From contig NZ_JACHJK010000004.1 of the NCBI RefSeq assembly GCF_014203595.1, positions 434,001-498,000 on the forward strand: DNA of 64,000 bases. Reading direction: 5' to 3'. Source of the stretch: Streptomyces echinatus (GTDB lineage: Bacteria; Actinomycetota; Actinomycetes; Streptomycetales; Streptomycetaceae). The first letter of the stretch is position 1; every line of letters starts with the position of its first letter. Of this stretch, positions 19,751-28,053 are shown one piece after another. The translations under genes and the position numbers were made by a program. Under the pieces are notes generated by a model. The model searched no databases. It was not told where the DNA came from and saw nothing but the letters and a program-made list of their open reading frames with translations.

Positions 19751-21139
19751 TCAGCGCCGCGTCAGCGCCCGGGCCCGGCGGGCGAGCCGGCGCACGGTCG
19801 CGTTGCGCGGGATGAACGACAACTGTGCGGGCACCGCGCCCGGCAGCGCCAGCGCGGTCAGCCGGCGGCGCTTGAAGTAACGCCAGGTGTGCTGGTCCAG
19901 GTGGCGGGCGAGGTAGCTCTCGGCGGCCCCCCGCAGCTCCGGATAGATCTTCGGCTGCATCGCGAAGCCCACCGCCCGCAGCAGCGCGGCCAGTTCGTCC
20001 ACGCGGTCCGGCGAGGGCATCGACCAGCCGGAGACGCTCCCGGCGTCGCCGAGGTCGGGCAGCAGCGCGTCGGCGATGGTGACCGGGACCCGGTTGCTGT
20101 TCTGGTACGGCGCGAGCCGGGCCAGGACGGTGTCCGTGCCGACCCGGGCGACGGGCAGGCCGTACAGCGCGGCCGCCGTGAACAGCGCGGTGGAGAAGCA
20201 GCCGACGACCAGTTCCGGGCGCAGCCGCCGGAAGACCACCTCGGCGAGCACGGGCACGTCCAGCAGGGTGAGTTCGGCGCCGAGCCGCTCCGCCTCCTCC
20301 TGCAGCAGCCGGGACCAGCGGGCGGGGGCCACCGGATGCGGCTTGAAGACCAGCCGGCGATGGCCGAGCGCCACCGCGCCGCGCACCATCCGCAGGTGCA
20401 GTTCCTCCTCCTCGGCGGGACTGAGGATGTCCAGCGCGGAGAGGTACTGGCCGAGGAGCAGGGCGGGCCGCGCCTCGCCGGTGCCCGGCGAGGCGGTCCC
20501 GTGCGGTGCGGTCTCGTGGAGTGCGGTCCCGTGCAGTCCGGTCTCGTCCTCGGAGAGCTCCTCCAGCACCTTCAGGAACACCTCGGCGGGGACGAGTTCC
20601 GGTCGCACGCCGAACTCGGTGAGCAGCAGCGGGGTCAGCCCGGGGACCAGGTCGAGGTGGAGGAGACGTTCGATGCGCGTGCCGACCAGCGGATCGATCT
20701 TGTCGCGCGTGGGGCCATAGCTTATGAGGCCGTCGGCGTAGACGTCGACGGGAGCGCCGGTGAACAGCTGGCACAGCGCGAGGGCCGGATTGACCTGCAC
20801 GGACTCCACGGTGAGCCGGATCCGGTCGTCACCGAGTCCCCACAGCAGCCGTACGTACCGCTCCCACATGGGGATGTCGTTGGCGCGCGGGCCCCAGCCG
20901 CTGGGGTGCAGGGGAGCGATCGTCTCGTTCCAGGACAGGATCCCGTCGAAGCGGCCGCCGATGCCCCCGAAACCCGGCATCCGGTCCACGGACGGCGTGG
21001 TCTCGGGATTGGCCGCGTTGTTGGTGACGACGAGCAGCCGGCGGTCGGCCGGTTCGAACAGCCCGGCGTCGAGGGCGGCGGCCAGCGTGGCCGCTCCGTA
21101 CAGCGTCGACGCGCAGAAGATGTGGGTGGTACGGGGCAT
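19751..21139 (-). CDS. Polysialyltransferase-family glycosyltransferase, copy 2
   Basis: The 462-residue protein is paralogous to the product at 16855-18264. It shares D-G-L-I-S-Y-G-P-T-R, H-L-D-L-V-P-G-L, K-P-H-P-V-A-P, G-C-F-S-T-A-L and a closing F-K-R-R-R-L-T-A-L. It differs by an in-frame minisatellite insertion around the middle. The start is the ATG at 21139, which overlaps the GT2 stop (ATGA), exactly as in copy 1; a longer frame upstream encodes only low-complexity shadow sequence. Transfer of Kdn or sialic acid from the CMP donor is inferred from family and neighbours. Confidence 0.88.
   Translation of the reverse strand: MPRTTHIFCASTLYGAATLAAALDAGLFEPADRRLLVVTNNAANPETTPSVDRMPGFGGIGGRFDGILSWNETIAPLHPSGWGPRANDIPMWERYVRLLWGLGDDRIRLTVESVQVNPALALCQLFTGAPVDVYADGLISYGPTRDKIDPLVGTRIERLLHLDLVPGLTPLLLTEFGVRPELVPAEVFLKVLEELSEDETGLHGTALHETAPHGTASPGTGEARPALLLGQYLSALDILSPAEEEELHLRMVRGAVALGHRRLVFKPHPVAPARWSRLLQEEAERLGAELTLLDVPVLAEVVFRRLRPELVVGCFSTALFTAAALYGLPVARVGTDTVLARLAPYQNSNRVPVTIADALLPDLGDAGSVSGWSMPSPDRVDELAALLRAVGFAMQPKIYPELRGAAESYLARHLDQHTWRYFKRRRLTALALPGAVPAQLSFIPRNATVRRLARRARALTRR
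20491..20550 (-). repeat. In-frame 15-nt minisatellite in polysialyltransferase copy 2
   Basis: Four imperfect 15-nt units of the form gtgcggtcccgtgca encode L-H-G-T-A / L-H-E-T-A / P-H-G-T-A / S-P-G-T on the minus strand. Copy 1 has no matching residues at this position, so the insert arose after duplication in a surface loop. Confidence 0.85.
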
Positions 21140-22119
21140 CAGGCGGCCACCGTCCGAGCGGCCGCCGGACGGCGCCTGACCCGCCGCAGCCGGCTCGCGC
21201 GCTGCGGATCCATCGAGTCCAGAACCTGGGCCAGCACGTCCTGCGGCAGTCTTCTCAGCGCACCCGCGCTCAGGGAACGCAATTGTCGGGCCACGGCGGG
21301 TTCGAACCTCTCGATCGATCCGAGATGATGAGCCATGATGGCGCAATATGTGCGCACGGCTTTCGGCAGCAGCTTATCCGCCTCAGGATCGCGCGCCGTT
21401 TCTTCGATCACCTGGTCGAATGCGCGAATGAAATCGAGTTGACGGACATCACCGATCTGGGTGAGTGACGAAGCGACGCCGCGCCGGTAATACACACCGA
21501 GCAGACCGACGGCCGCGAAGGATTCCGCCTCCCGGTGCAGTTTCCAGATCCACGGCCGGTCCTCGGCCGTGCGCAGCCCGTGGGTGAAGTGCAGCAGGCC
21601 CCGGTCGACGAGCCGGCGGTGGTAGATGCCCGCCCACGCGTACGCGTAGTCGACGGAGGTGGACCGGTCCGCCGGCAGGATCGCCTCCCGCGGGTTCAGC
21701 ACGACACCGCGGCGGCCCTGCGGGACCCGGTGGACGGAACGGGCCCGGCCGGTGCACTGCACATGGTCGGTGCGGACGAAATCGCAGCCCAGCTCGTCCA
21801 TGGCCGCGACCAGTTGCGGGTAGTAGCCCGGGGCGAGCCAGTCGTCGCCGTCCAGGAACGTCAGGTACTCGCCGCGGGCCCGTTCGATGCCGGTGTTGCG
21901 CGCGGTCGCCAGCCCCCCGTTCTGCTCGTGTCTGACCAGGACCGCGCCGGGCAGTTCGCGTTCCGCACGCGCGAGGATCTCCGGTGTCTCGTCGCGCGAG
22001 CAGTCGTCGACGAGAATGAATTCGAAGTCCTCGCGTGTGTTCGCACGCAGGCTCTTCAGCGTGTCTGGCGCGTATTGCTGGACGTTGTAGAAGGGCACGA
22101 TGACCGAGAGCTTCACCAC
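21139..22119 (-). CDS. GT2-family glycosyltransferase, copy 2
   Basis: The 326-residue GT-A protein is closely similar to copy 1 (15872-16858): V-I-V-P-F-Y-N, H-E-Q-N-G-G-L-A-T-A-R-N-T-G, D-G-D-D-W-L-A-P-G-Y, R-T-A-E-D-R-P-W-I-W and A-S-S-L-T-Q-I-G-D-V-R-Q-L-D-F are shared. The GTG at 22119 gives the same length as copy 1. No ribosome-binding site is visible, but a -10-like TAACGT lies about 10 nt upstream, so a leaderless transcript is possible. An ATG at 22242 would add 41 residues without homology. It is cotranslated with polysialyltransferase copy 2. Confidence 0.9.
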   Translation of the reverse strand: MVKLSVIVPFYNVQQYAPDTLKSLRANTREDFEFILVDDCSRDETPEILARAERELPGAVLVRHEQNGGLATARNTGIERARGEYLTFLDGDDWLAPGYYPQLVAAMDELGCDFVRTDHVQCTGRARSVHRVPQGRRGVVLNPREAILPADRSTSVDYAYAWAGIYHRRLVDRGLLHFTHGLRTAEDRPWIWKLHREAESFAAVGLLGVYYRRGVASSLTQIGDVRQLDFIRAFDQVIEETARDPEADKLLPKAVRTYCAIMAHHLGSIERFEPAVARQLRSLSAGALRRLPQDVLAQVLDSMDPQRASRLRRVRRRPAAARTVAA

Positions 22120-22284
22120 GCGGATGACGTTAGAGGGAAGCCCGGCCCGCGTCCTGACCGCGTGCTGGATTTCAGGTGAACTGCGCGTGGCAAAGCTGTG
22201 AACCAGGTTGTTTTCCGGTGTGATCAGCGCCTGATTCGCCATTCGGCGACGTGCTGTTAACCGTTTGTTGCATTCAGGTTGGGC

Positions 22285-22311
22285 GGAACCTCGGAATCGC
22301 TTCCTAGCGTC
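22285..22311 (+). promoter_or_regulatory. Possible ECF-sigma promoter in front of the DUF6716-type gene
   Basis: GGAAC (22285-22289) and CGTC (22308-22311) are separated by 18 nt, resembling the envelope-stress ECF promoter type (GGAAC ... CGTC) in Streptomyces. The GTG start lies 6 nt further on, so the transcript would be nearly leaderless. The spacer is at the long end of the accepted range. Confidence 0.4.
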
Positions 22312-22317
22312 TTCGAC

Positions 22318-23646
22318 GTGCCAGCAAGTGCTACGAAGTCCCTGCGGGTCGCCGTCCTCGCGGACTCCGACACCCGCTGGAAGTGGGGCGCGCTCACCGC
22401 GCAGCGCCTCACTCCCGCGGCTGCCGAGGTCCGGCTCGACGGATACCTCCTGCGGGGACGCGCCACCCCAACCGCCCGCCAGCTCGGCGAGGTCGGCGTC
22501 CAGGCGGACTCCCTCCGCGAGGTCACCGGCGTCGAATTCCTGCGCGCGATGACCGAGGAACCGTACGACCTCCTCGTCCTCGCCCTGGTCGGCGGCGGCG
22601 TCCAGGCGATGCTGCACGGGCTGCGCGCCGCCTGGGGCTCCGGAAAGCGTCCCGTGGTCGTCACCGGCTACGTCGGAGTCGTCTACGAGAAGCTCGCCGA
22701 CGGACTGCTGCTGCGGCACGGCGCCGACCTCGTCCTCGCCAACTCGGCGCACGACGCGGACCGGTTCAGGGCCGTGTACGAGGGCGTGGGAGCCGACGCC
22801 TCCTCGGTCACCGAGGTCGCGCTGCCGTTCCTCGGCGGTGAGCCCTACACCGGCGAACACCGTCCCTACACCGTGGTGTTCGCGGCCCAGCCGTCCGTGC
22901 CGGACAACCGCCGGGACCGCGTCCACCTGATCGACCGCCTCATCCGGCACGCCCGGAAGCACCCCGAGCGCGAGGTGCTGCTGAAGCTGCGCTCCAAGCC
23001 TGGCGAACACACCACCCACATCGAGGAACTGCCCTACCAGAAGCTGGTCCAGGGCAAGGACCTGCCGGCCAACCTCCGGCTGGTGTACGGGCACATGGGC
23101 GAGGTGCTCGACCGCACCGACCTGCTGGTCACGGTCAGCTCCACCGCCGCCCTGGAGGCGCTGCACCGCCGTGTCCCCACGGCCGTCCTCACCGACTTCG
23201 GGGTGCGCGAGGTGCTCGGCAACCACCACTTCATCGGCTCCGGCTGCCTCGCCTCCTGGGAGCAGCTCGACGCCGGGCACCAGCCGGTGCCGGACGAGGA
23301 GTGGGTGGCCCGGCAGGGCGTGGCGGCCGGGGGCGGCTCCGCGGGGGCGGGGTCGTACGCCACGGCGTTCGACACCGCCCGCGAGCGCATCGCCGAGCTG
23401 CTGGACCGGCCAGGGGGGCTGCCGCCCCTGAATCCCTACTACACCCCCGAGACGGCGCCCGGCTACCTGCCCGGCATCCTCGCCCGCCACCACCTCGGCC
23501 CCGACGGCGTCCCGCTGCCCGGTGCGCCGGCCGCCGACAAGGCGCCCGGCCCCGTCCGGCAGATCGTGCGCCGGGCCGCGCGCGGCGCCTACCGGCACGG
23601 CGTCCAGCGAGTCGCCCCCGTGATCCGGCGGATGGGCGAGCTGTGA
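22318..23646 (+). CDS. DUF6716-type putative glycosyltransferase
   Basis: This 442-residue protein has the overall look of a GT-B glycosyltransferase: an N-terminal half starting L-R-V-A-V-L-A-D-S-D and a C-terminal half with L-L-V-T-V-S-S-T-A-A-L-E-A, a serine/threonine loop like that of the polysialyltransferases. I recall similar Streptomyces proteins annotated as DUF6716 glycosyltransferases beside neuA/neuB. The GTG at 22318 is chosen because conserved sequence begins right after it and promoter-like elements end just upstream. It heads the neuA-neuB gene row (24 nt to neuA), so action on the Kdn/sialic-acid polymer is likely; the exact reaction is unknown. Confidence 0.8.
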   Translation: MPASATKSLRVAVLADSDTRWKWGALTAQRLTPAAAEVRLDGYLLRGRATPTARQLGEVGVQADSLREVTGVEFLRAMTEEPYDLLVLALVGGGVQAMLHGLRAAWGSGKRPVVVTGYVGVVYEKLADGLLLRHGADLVLANSAHDADRFRAVYEGVGADASSVTEVALPFLGGEPYTGEHRPYTVVFAAQPSVPDNRRDRVHLIDRLIRHARKHPEREVLLKLRSKPGEHTTHIEELPYQKLVQGKDLPANLRLVYGHMGEVLDRTDLLVTVSSTAALEALHRRVPTAVLTDFGVREVLGNHHFIGSGCLASWEQLDAGHQPVPDEEWVARQGVAAGGGSAGAGSYATAFDTARERIAELLDRPGGLPPLNPYYTPETAPGYLPGILARHHLGPDGVPLPGAPAADKAPGPVRQIVRRAARGAYRHGVQRVAPVIRRMGEL

Positions 23647-23669
23647 CCTCACTGCAAGGAGTAGACCCC

Positions 23670-24899
23670 ATGTCCCACTCGGAAGCGGGCCCGGGAGCCC
23701 CGGTCCGCCGGGTGCTCGCGGTGATCCCGGCGCGCGGCGGCTCCAAGGGCGTGCCCGCCAAGAACCTCGCCCCCGTGGGCGGTGTCCCGCTGGTGGCGCG
23801 TGCGGTGCGGGAGTGCCGGGCGTCCCGGCTGGTGACCGATGTGGTCGTCTCCACCGACGACCAGGCCATCGCCGCCGCCGCCCGGGAGGCCGGCGCGGAG
23901 GTCGTGCTCCGGCCCGCCGCCATCGCGGGGGACACCGCGACCTCGGAGGCCGCCGTCCTGCACGCCATGGACACCCACGAGGCGCTGCACGGCGCCGCGG
24001 TCGACGTGGTCCTGCTCGTGCAGTGCACCAGCCCGTTCCTGATCCGCGAGGACATCGACGGGGTGGCCGCCGCGGTCGCCGAGAACGGCGCCGACACCGC
24101 CGTCACCGTGGCCCCCTTCCACGGCTTCATCTGGCGGGAGGCCGACGACGAGGCCGAGGGCGGGGTGGGCGTCAACCACGACAAGTCCTACCGCCCGCGC
24201 CGGCAGGACCGCCCCCAGGACTTCCTGGAGACCGGCGCCGCCTACGCGATGGCGGCGGCCGGCTTCCGCGAGCACCGGCACCGCTTCTTCGGCCACACCG
24301 AGCTGGTCCGCACCGACCCGGCCCGGGTGCTGGAGATCGACGACCCGCACGACCTCGCGCGGGCCCGGGCCCTCGCGCCCCTCTTCGACGCGGACCGCCC
24401 CGGTTCGCTGCCGACCGCCGACGACATCGACGCGGTGGTACTGGACTTCGACGGCACCCAGACCGACGACAGGGTGCTGATCGACGCCGATGGAAAGGAA
24501 TTCGTCTCCGTGCACCGCGGAGACGGCCTCGGTATCGCGGCCCTGCGCAAGAGCGGGCTCAAGATGCTGATCCTGTCCACGGAACAGAACCCGGTCGTCG
24601 CCGCCCGCGCACGGAAACTGCGGATCCCCGTGCTGCACGGCATCGACCGGAAAGACCTCGCGCTGAAGCAGTGGTGCGAGGAGCAGGGCATCGCGCCGGA
24701 GCGCGTGCTCTACGTCGGCAACGACGTCAACGACCTCCCGTGCTTCGCCCTCGTGGGCTGGCCCGTGGCGGTCGCGAGCGCTCACGACGTCGTACGCGGC
24801 GCCGCACGCGCGGTCACCACCGTCCCCGGCGGCGACGGCGCCGTCCGAGAGATCGCCAGCTGGATCCTCGGCCCCTCTCTCGATTCCCTCCCCAAGTAA
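23670..24899 (+). CDS. neuA: Bifunctional acylneuraminate/Kdn cytidylyltransferase with C-terminal HAD phosphatase domain
   Basis: The N-terminal half (about residues 13-240) is a CMP-nonulosonate synthetase: I-P-A-R-G-G-S-K-G-V-P-x-K-N, the nucleotide-binding signature, plus L-V-Q-C-T-S-P-F. The C-terminal half (about 255-409) is a KdsC-like HAD domain with motif I V-L-D-F-D-G-T-Q-T-D-D and a late G-N-D-V-N-D motif. The protein should activate Kdn or sialic acid with CTP, and the HAD part may dephosphorylate the 9-phosphate precursor. The ATG at 23670 has AAGGAG eight nt upstream. neuB follows after 10 nt. The fusion resembles animal CMAS and Kdn-type synthetases. Confidence 0.92.
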   Translation: MSHSEAGPGAPVRRVLAVIPARGGSKGVPAKNLAPVGGVPLVARAVRECRASRLVTDVVVSTDDQAIAAAAREAGAEVVLRPAAIAGDTATSEAAVLHAMDTHEALHGAAVDVVLLVQCTSPFLIREDIDGVAAAVAENGADTAVTVAPFHGFIWREADDEAEGGVGVNHDKSYRPRRQDRPQDFLETGAAYAMAAAGFREHRHRFFGHTELVRTDPARVLEIDDPHDLARARALAPLFDADRPGSLPTADDIDAVVLDFDGTQTDDRVLIDADGKEFVSVHRGDGLGIAALRKSGLKMLILSTEQNPVVAARARKLRIPVLHGIDRKDLALKQWCEEQGIAPERVLYVGNDVNDLPCFALVGWPVAVASAHDVVRGAARAVTTVPGGDGAVREIASWILGPSLDSLPK

Positions 24900-24909
24900 G
24901 GACCCCCTG

Positions 24910-25848
24910 ATGAGCACCAACTCCCGTCTGCGCACCTTCGGTACGCGCGAGGTCGGCCCCGGCAAGCCCGTCTACATCTGCGGCGAGATCGGCATCAACC
25001 ACAACGGTGAGCTGGAGAACGCCTTCAAGCTGATCGACGTCGCCGCCGAGGCCGGCTGCGACGCCGTGAAGTTCCAGAAGCGCACCCCCGAGATCTGCAC
25101 CCCCCGCGACCAGTGGGACATCGAGCGCGACACCCCCTGGGGCCGGATGACCTACATCGACTACCGCCACCGTGTGGAGTTCGGTGAGGACGAGTACCGC
25201 CAGATCGACGAGTACTGCAAGGAGAAGGGGATCGACTGGTTCGCCTCCCCGTGGGACACCGAGGCCGTCGCCTTCCTGGAGAAGTTCGACGTCCCCGCCC
25301 ACAAGGTGGCCTCCGCCTCCCTCACCGACGACGAGCTGCTGCGCGCCCTGCGCGCCACCGGCCGCTCGGTCATCCTCTCCACCGGCATGTCCACCCCGAA
25401 GCAGATCCGCCACGCGGTCGAGGTCCTGGGCAGCGACAACATCCTCATGTGCCACGCCACCTCCACCTACCCGGCCAAGGCCGAGGAGCTGAACCTCCGC
25501 GTGATCAACACGCTGGAGAAGGAGTACCCGAACGTCCCGATCGGCTACTCCGGCCACGAGACCGGCCTGCAGACCACCCTCGCCGCGGTCGCGCTCGGGG
25601 CGACCTTCGTCGAGCGTCACATCACCCTCGACCGCGCCATGTGGGGCTCCGACCAGGCCGCCTCCGTGGAGCCGCAGGGCCTCGTCCGCCTCGTCCGCGA
25701 CATCCGCACCATCGAGGCCTCCCTCGGTGACGGCGTCAAGAAGGTCTACGAGTCCGAGCAGGGCCCGATGAAGAAGCTGCGCCGCGTCGCCGGCGTCGTC
25801 GCCGAGGCGGAGATCGCCGCGGCGGCGGGCGAGCCGGTCTCGGTCTGA
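24910..25848 (+). CDS. neuB: N-acetylneuraminate/Kdn(-9-phosphate) synthase, short form without SAF domain
   Basis: The 312-residue protein is the TIM-barrel part of NeuB: G-E-I-G-I-N-H-N-G, A-V-K-F-Q-K-R, S-T-G-M-S-T, C-H-A-T-S-T-Y-P and G-Y-S-G-H-E-T-G, then E-R-H-I-T-L-D-R. NeuB condenses phosphoenolpyruvate with ManNAc, or mannose or its 6-phosphate in Kdn enzymes. Typical NeuB is about 345 residues and ends in an antifreeze-like SAF domain; this one stops some 20 residues after K-K-L-R-R, so that domain is absent. No NeuC epimerase lies nearby. Both facts favour Kdn as product, by inference. The gene is in a row with neuA. Confidence 0.92.
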   Translation: MSTNSRLRTFGTREVGPGKPVYICGEIGINHNGELENAFKLIDVAAEAGCDAVKFQKRTPEICTPRDQWDIERDTPWGRMTYIDYRHRVEFGEDEYRQIDEYCKEKGIDWFASPWDTEAVAFLEKFDVPAHKVASASLTDDELLRALRATGRSVILSTGMSTPKQIRHAVEVLGSDNILMCHATSTYPAKAEELNLRVINTLEKEYPNVPIGYSGHETGLQTTLAAVALGATFVERHITLDRAMWGSDQAASVEPQGLVRLVRDIRTIEASLGDGVKKVYESEQGPMKKLRRVAGVVAEAEIAAAAGEPVSV

Positions 25849-25895
25849 GCACCCCGATCGCCTTAGCTGCCCTACGACGGGACGGTCGTACGCCC

Positions 25896-27041
25896 ATGAG
25901 CCCCCGCGCCGGTCAGGCCGGCCACGCTGCCCGCACGCTCGCCTTCGTGGAGAGCCCGGTACAGCTGCTGAACGTACTGGAGTGGGCGCACCTGCACGGC
26001 CGGCGCGGCGGCGCCGGCCCGGAGCGGCCGGCCGTGCCCGCGCAGGCCCGGCGGGCGCCGGCCGGATCACCGCCGGCCGACGCGGAGCTCACCGTCGTGG
26101 TCCTGTCCCCGAGGGACCCCATGACCCGGGGCCAGCTGCGCCGCATGGCGGACCTGGCCCGGGACGAGGGGTACCGGGTGCGCTGGGAGGAGGCGCGGGG
26201 CGGCACGACCGCGCCCTTCCACACGATCGGCGGCCTGGCGGGTTCCCTCCGCCGGGCCGACCGCATCGTCATGGGGGACCCGTTCTCCCGCTACGTACAG
26301 CTCCTGCTGACCATCACCCGGGCCACGGACCTGGTCGTGGTCGACGACGGCACCGCGACGATGGAGTTCGTCGCCCAGCTGGCCCGCGGTGAGCGCCTGG
26401 TCCGCTGGCACCGCAAGGGCGGCCGGCCCGGCCCCCGCGACCTGCTCTTCGCGCCGGTCTCCTCCTCCGCCCGGCGCCGCCTCACCCCGAGCGACGGCCG
26501 GCGCGTCGAGGTCTTCTCCTCCATGCCGGTGACCGAGACCCCCGAGGGCGTCACCGTCACCGCCAACGACTTCGCCTGGACCCGCGCCCGCTTCGGGCCG
26601 CCGCGCATCACCAAGGGCGCGGACATGGTCGGCACCTCCCTGGTGGAGACCGGGGTCGTGGACGGCGACCGCTATCTGGAGGCCGTCCGCGGCCTGGCCA
26701 AGGCGCACGGCGCCACCCGGTACTTCGCCCACCGCCGCGAAAACACCGACAAGCTGCACCGCCTGGCCGTCGAGACGGGCCTGGAGATAGTGCGTCCGGA
26801 CCTCCCGCTGGAGCTGATCGCCCGCCGTGGTCCCATCGGCCGGACGATCCTCAGCTTCCCCTCCACGGTCGTCCACACCCTCCCGCTGGCCCTGGCCGGG
26901 ACGGGGGTCCGGGTGGCGGTCTGCGACATCGACCCCGCCTGGCTCACGGACACCGCCTCCCCCCGGGCCCAGGGCTTCCTGTCCGGCGTGACCGGCACGG
27001 CCCGGGACGTCCACCGTCTGGCGGCGGTGAGCCCGGCGTAG
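25896..27041 (+). CDS. Sialyltransferase-like glycosyltransferase (GT52/polysialyltransferase-related)
   Basis: The 381-residue protein has a GT-B look. It begins T-L-A-F-V-E-S-P-V-Q-L-L-N, like LOS-type sialyltransferases (GT52), and carries Y-F-A-H-R-R-E-N-T-D-K (HP-like motif) and S-F-P-S-T-V-V-H-T-L (serine motif). It therefore probably uses the CMP-sugar made by the preceding neuA/neuB genes, 47 nt upstream. It may add the first or terminal Kdn/sialic acid while the two polysialyltransferase copies elongate. Family placement is by motif pattern only. The ATG at 25896 lacks a strong ribosome-binding site. Confidence 0.78.
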   Translation: MSPRAGQAGHAARTLAFVESPVQLLNVLEWAHLHGRRGGAGPERPAVPAQARRAPAGSPPADAELTVVVLSPRDPMTRGQLRRMADLARDEGYRVRWEEARGGTTAPFHTIGGLAGSLRRADRIVMGDPFSRYVQLLLTITRATDLVVVDDGTATMEFVAQLARGERLVRWHRKGGRPGPRDLLFAPVSSSARRRLTPSDGRRVEVFSSMPVTETPEGVTVTANDFAWTRARFGPPRITKGADMVGTSLVETGVVDGDRYLEAVRGLAKAHGATRYFAHRRENTDKLHRLAVETGLEIVRPDLPLELIARRGPIGRTILSFPSTVVHTLPLALAGTGVRVAVCDIDPAWLTDTASPRAQGFLSGVTGTARDVHRLAAVSPA

Positions 27042-27047
27042 CCGGCC

Positions 27048-27079
27048 CGGCCGAGCGGCCCCACCGGGGCGCTCGGCCG
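27048..27079 (+). terminator. Terminator at the end of the neuA-neuB gene row
   Basis: The stem cggccgagcg / cgctcggccg is continued by cccc/gggg across one bulged base, with a 3-nt loop. It begins 6 nt after the sialyltransferase-like stop. Confidence 0.85.
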
Positions 27080-27198
27080 CGGACATGAGTTCCGGCCACG
27101 GACATGAGTACGGACACTCAGGCGACGAGTGACCGCGTCGCCGTAGCGTTCTTCACCTGATGCACAGGACCGTGCAGCCGCCCGGACGCCGGGCGCGG

Positions 27199-27750
27199 GT
27201 GAAGCAGGAGCGACTCTCTGACGTGAAGATCAAGCCGGGCGTCCTCGCGGTCGCCGTTCTCCTGGTGGTCACCGTCCTCGCCGGATGCGGCACGACGGAC
27301 GAAGGCTCCGGCGTCCCGTTCGCCGGCACGCGCACGTCGAAGGACGCCGCGGACGACCTGGAGGGTGTCTCCAGCGGTGTACGCGACCTGATCGGGGTCA
27401 GGGGGAAGGTGCCCGACAGCGGCGCGACGGTGACGGAGTGTTCCGGCCGGGACCCGGACAAGTATTTCCGGATCCTCCACCCATGGAGCTTCTACCCGGC
27501 GTCGGCGAGCGGTCTCGACGACGCGATGCAGCACCTCAAGGAGAGGCTGCCGAAGCAGGGCTGGAAGATCGTCGAGTACGGGCCGGACACCAGCAGGAAC
27601 AAGAACGTCGTCCTGACCGCCGACAACGACGGGCTCAAGGCCGGCGTGCACATCATCCGGATGGCGAAGGACGACCCGCCGATGCTGAGCGTGGACGTCG
27701 TCTCCGGCTGCTACCAGGCCCCGGACGGCCAGGAGGTCGACCACTTCTAG
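27199..27750 (+). CDS. Putative lipoprotein of unknown function
   Basis: An N-terminal hydrophobic stretch ends in the lipobox L-A-G-C-G, followed by about 155 extracytoplasmic residues with two further cysteines (T-E-C-S and S-G-C-Y-Q). I do not recognise a family. The start is uncertain: the GTG at 27199 gives a normal lipoprotein signal, the GTG at 27223 is nearer to AGGAG (12 nt), and an ATG exists at 27160. It sits alone between the glycopolymer terminator and the amidohydrolase, so no functional partner is evident. Confidence 0.8.
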   Translation: MKQERLSDVKIKPGVLAVAVLLVVTVLAGCGTTDEGSGVPFAGTRTSKDAADDLEGVSSGVRDLIGVRGKVPDSGATVTECSGRDPDKYFRILHPWSFYPASASGLDDAMQHLKERLPKQGWKIVEYGPDTSRNKNVVLTADNDGLKAGVHIIRMAKDDPPMLSVDVVSGCYQAPDGQEVDHF

Positions 27751-28053
27751 GCGAACGGAAGGCCGGCGTGGCGGTCACCCGGAGGAAGCGGGGAATCCGC
27801 CCGGGCCGGGCCTTCCGGGCGTCTCCGTCCCCGGGCCGGCGCCCCGGCGGGTGTGGTCCGTTTCGTGGACATGACGCGCGTGAGACCCCCGAGGCGTGGT
27901 ATGCGTGGAAGGAGGAAAACTGAGGTTTTACCCATCACAGTCCGCGGCCATGCGCCCGCCGGTCAGATTTTCTTCCCCTAACGGGCTGAACTTTTGTTGA
28001 TCGAGGGGTAGTTGATCAGTGGGCGTCCTACCCTTCAGAGGGTGAAGCAATTG
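27751..28053. other. Intergenic stretch before the amidohydrolase
   Basis: No gene or clean hairpin was found. The part from about 27920 to 28020 is unusually AT-rich for this genome (gaggttttacccatcac, gaacttttgttgatcg) and most likely holds the promoter of the amidohydrolase gene. A short direct repeat, ttgatcgag / ttgatcagt, occurs at about 27996 and 28013. Confidence 0.5.

Noticed and set aside
27751..28053. Riboswitch or small RNA upstream of the amidohydrolase
   Set aside because: The AT-richer segment has no convincing conserved hairpins that I can recognise; a promoter explains it better.
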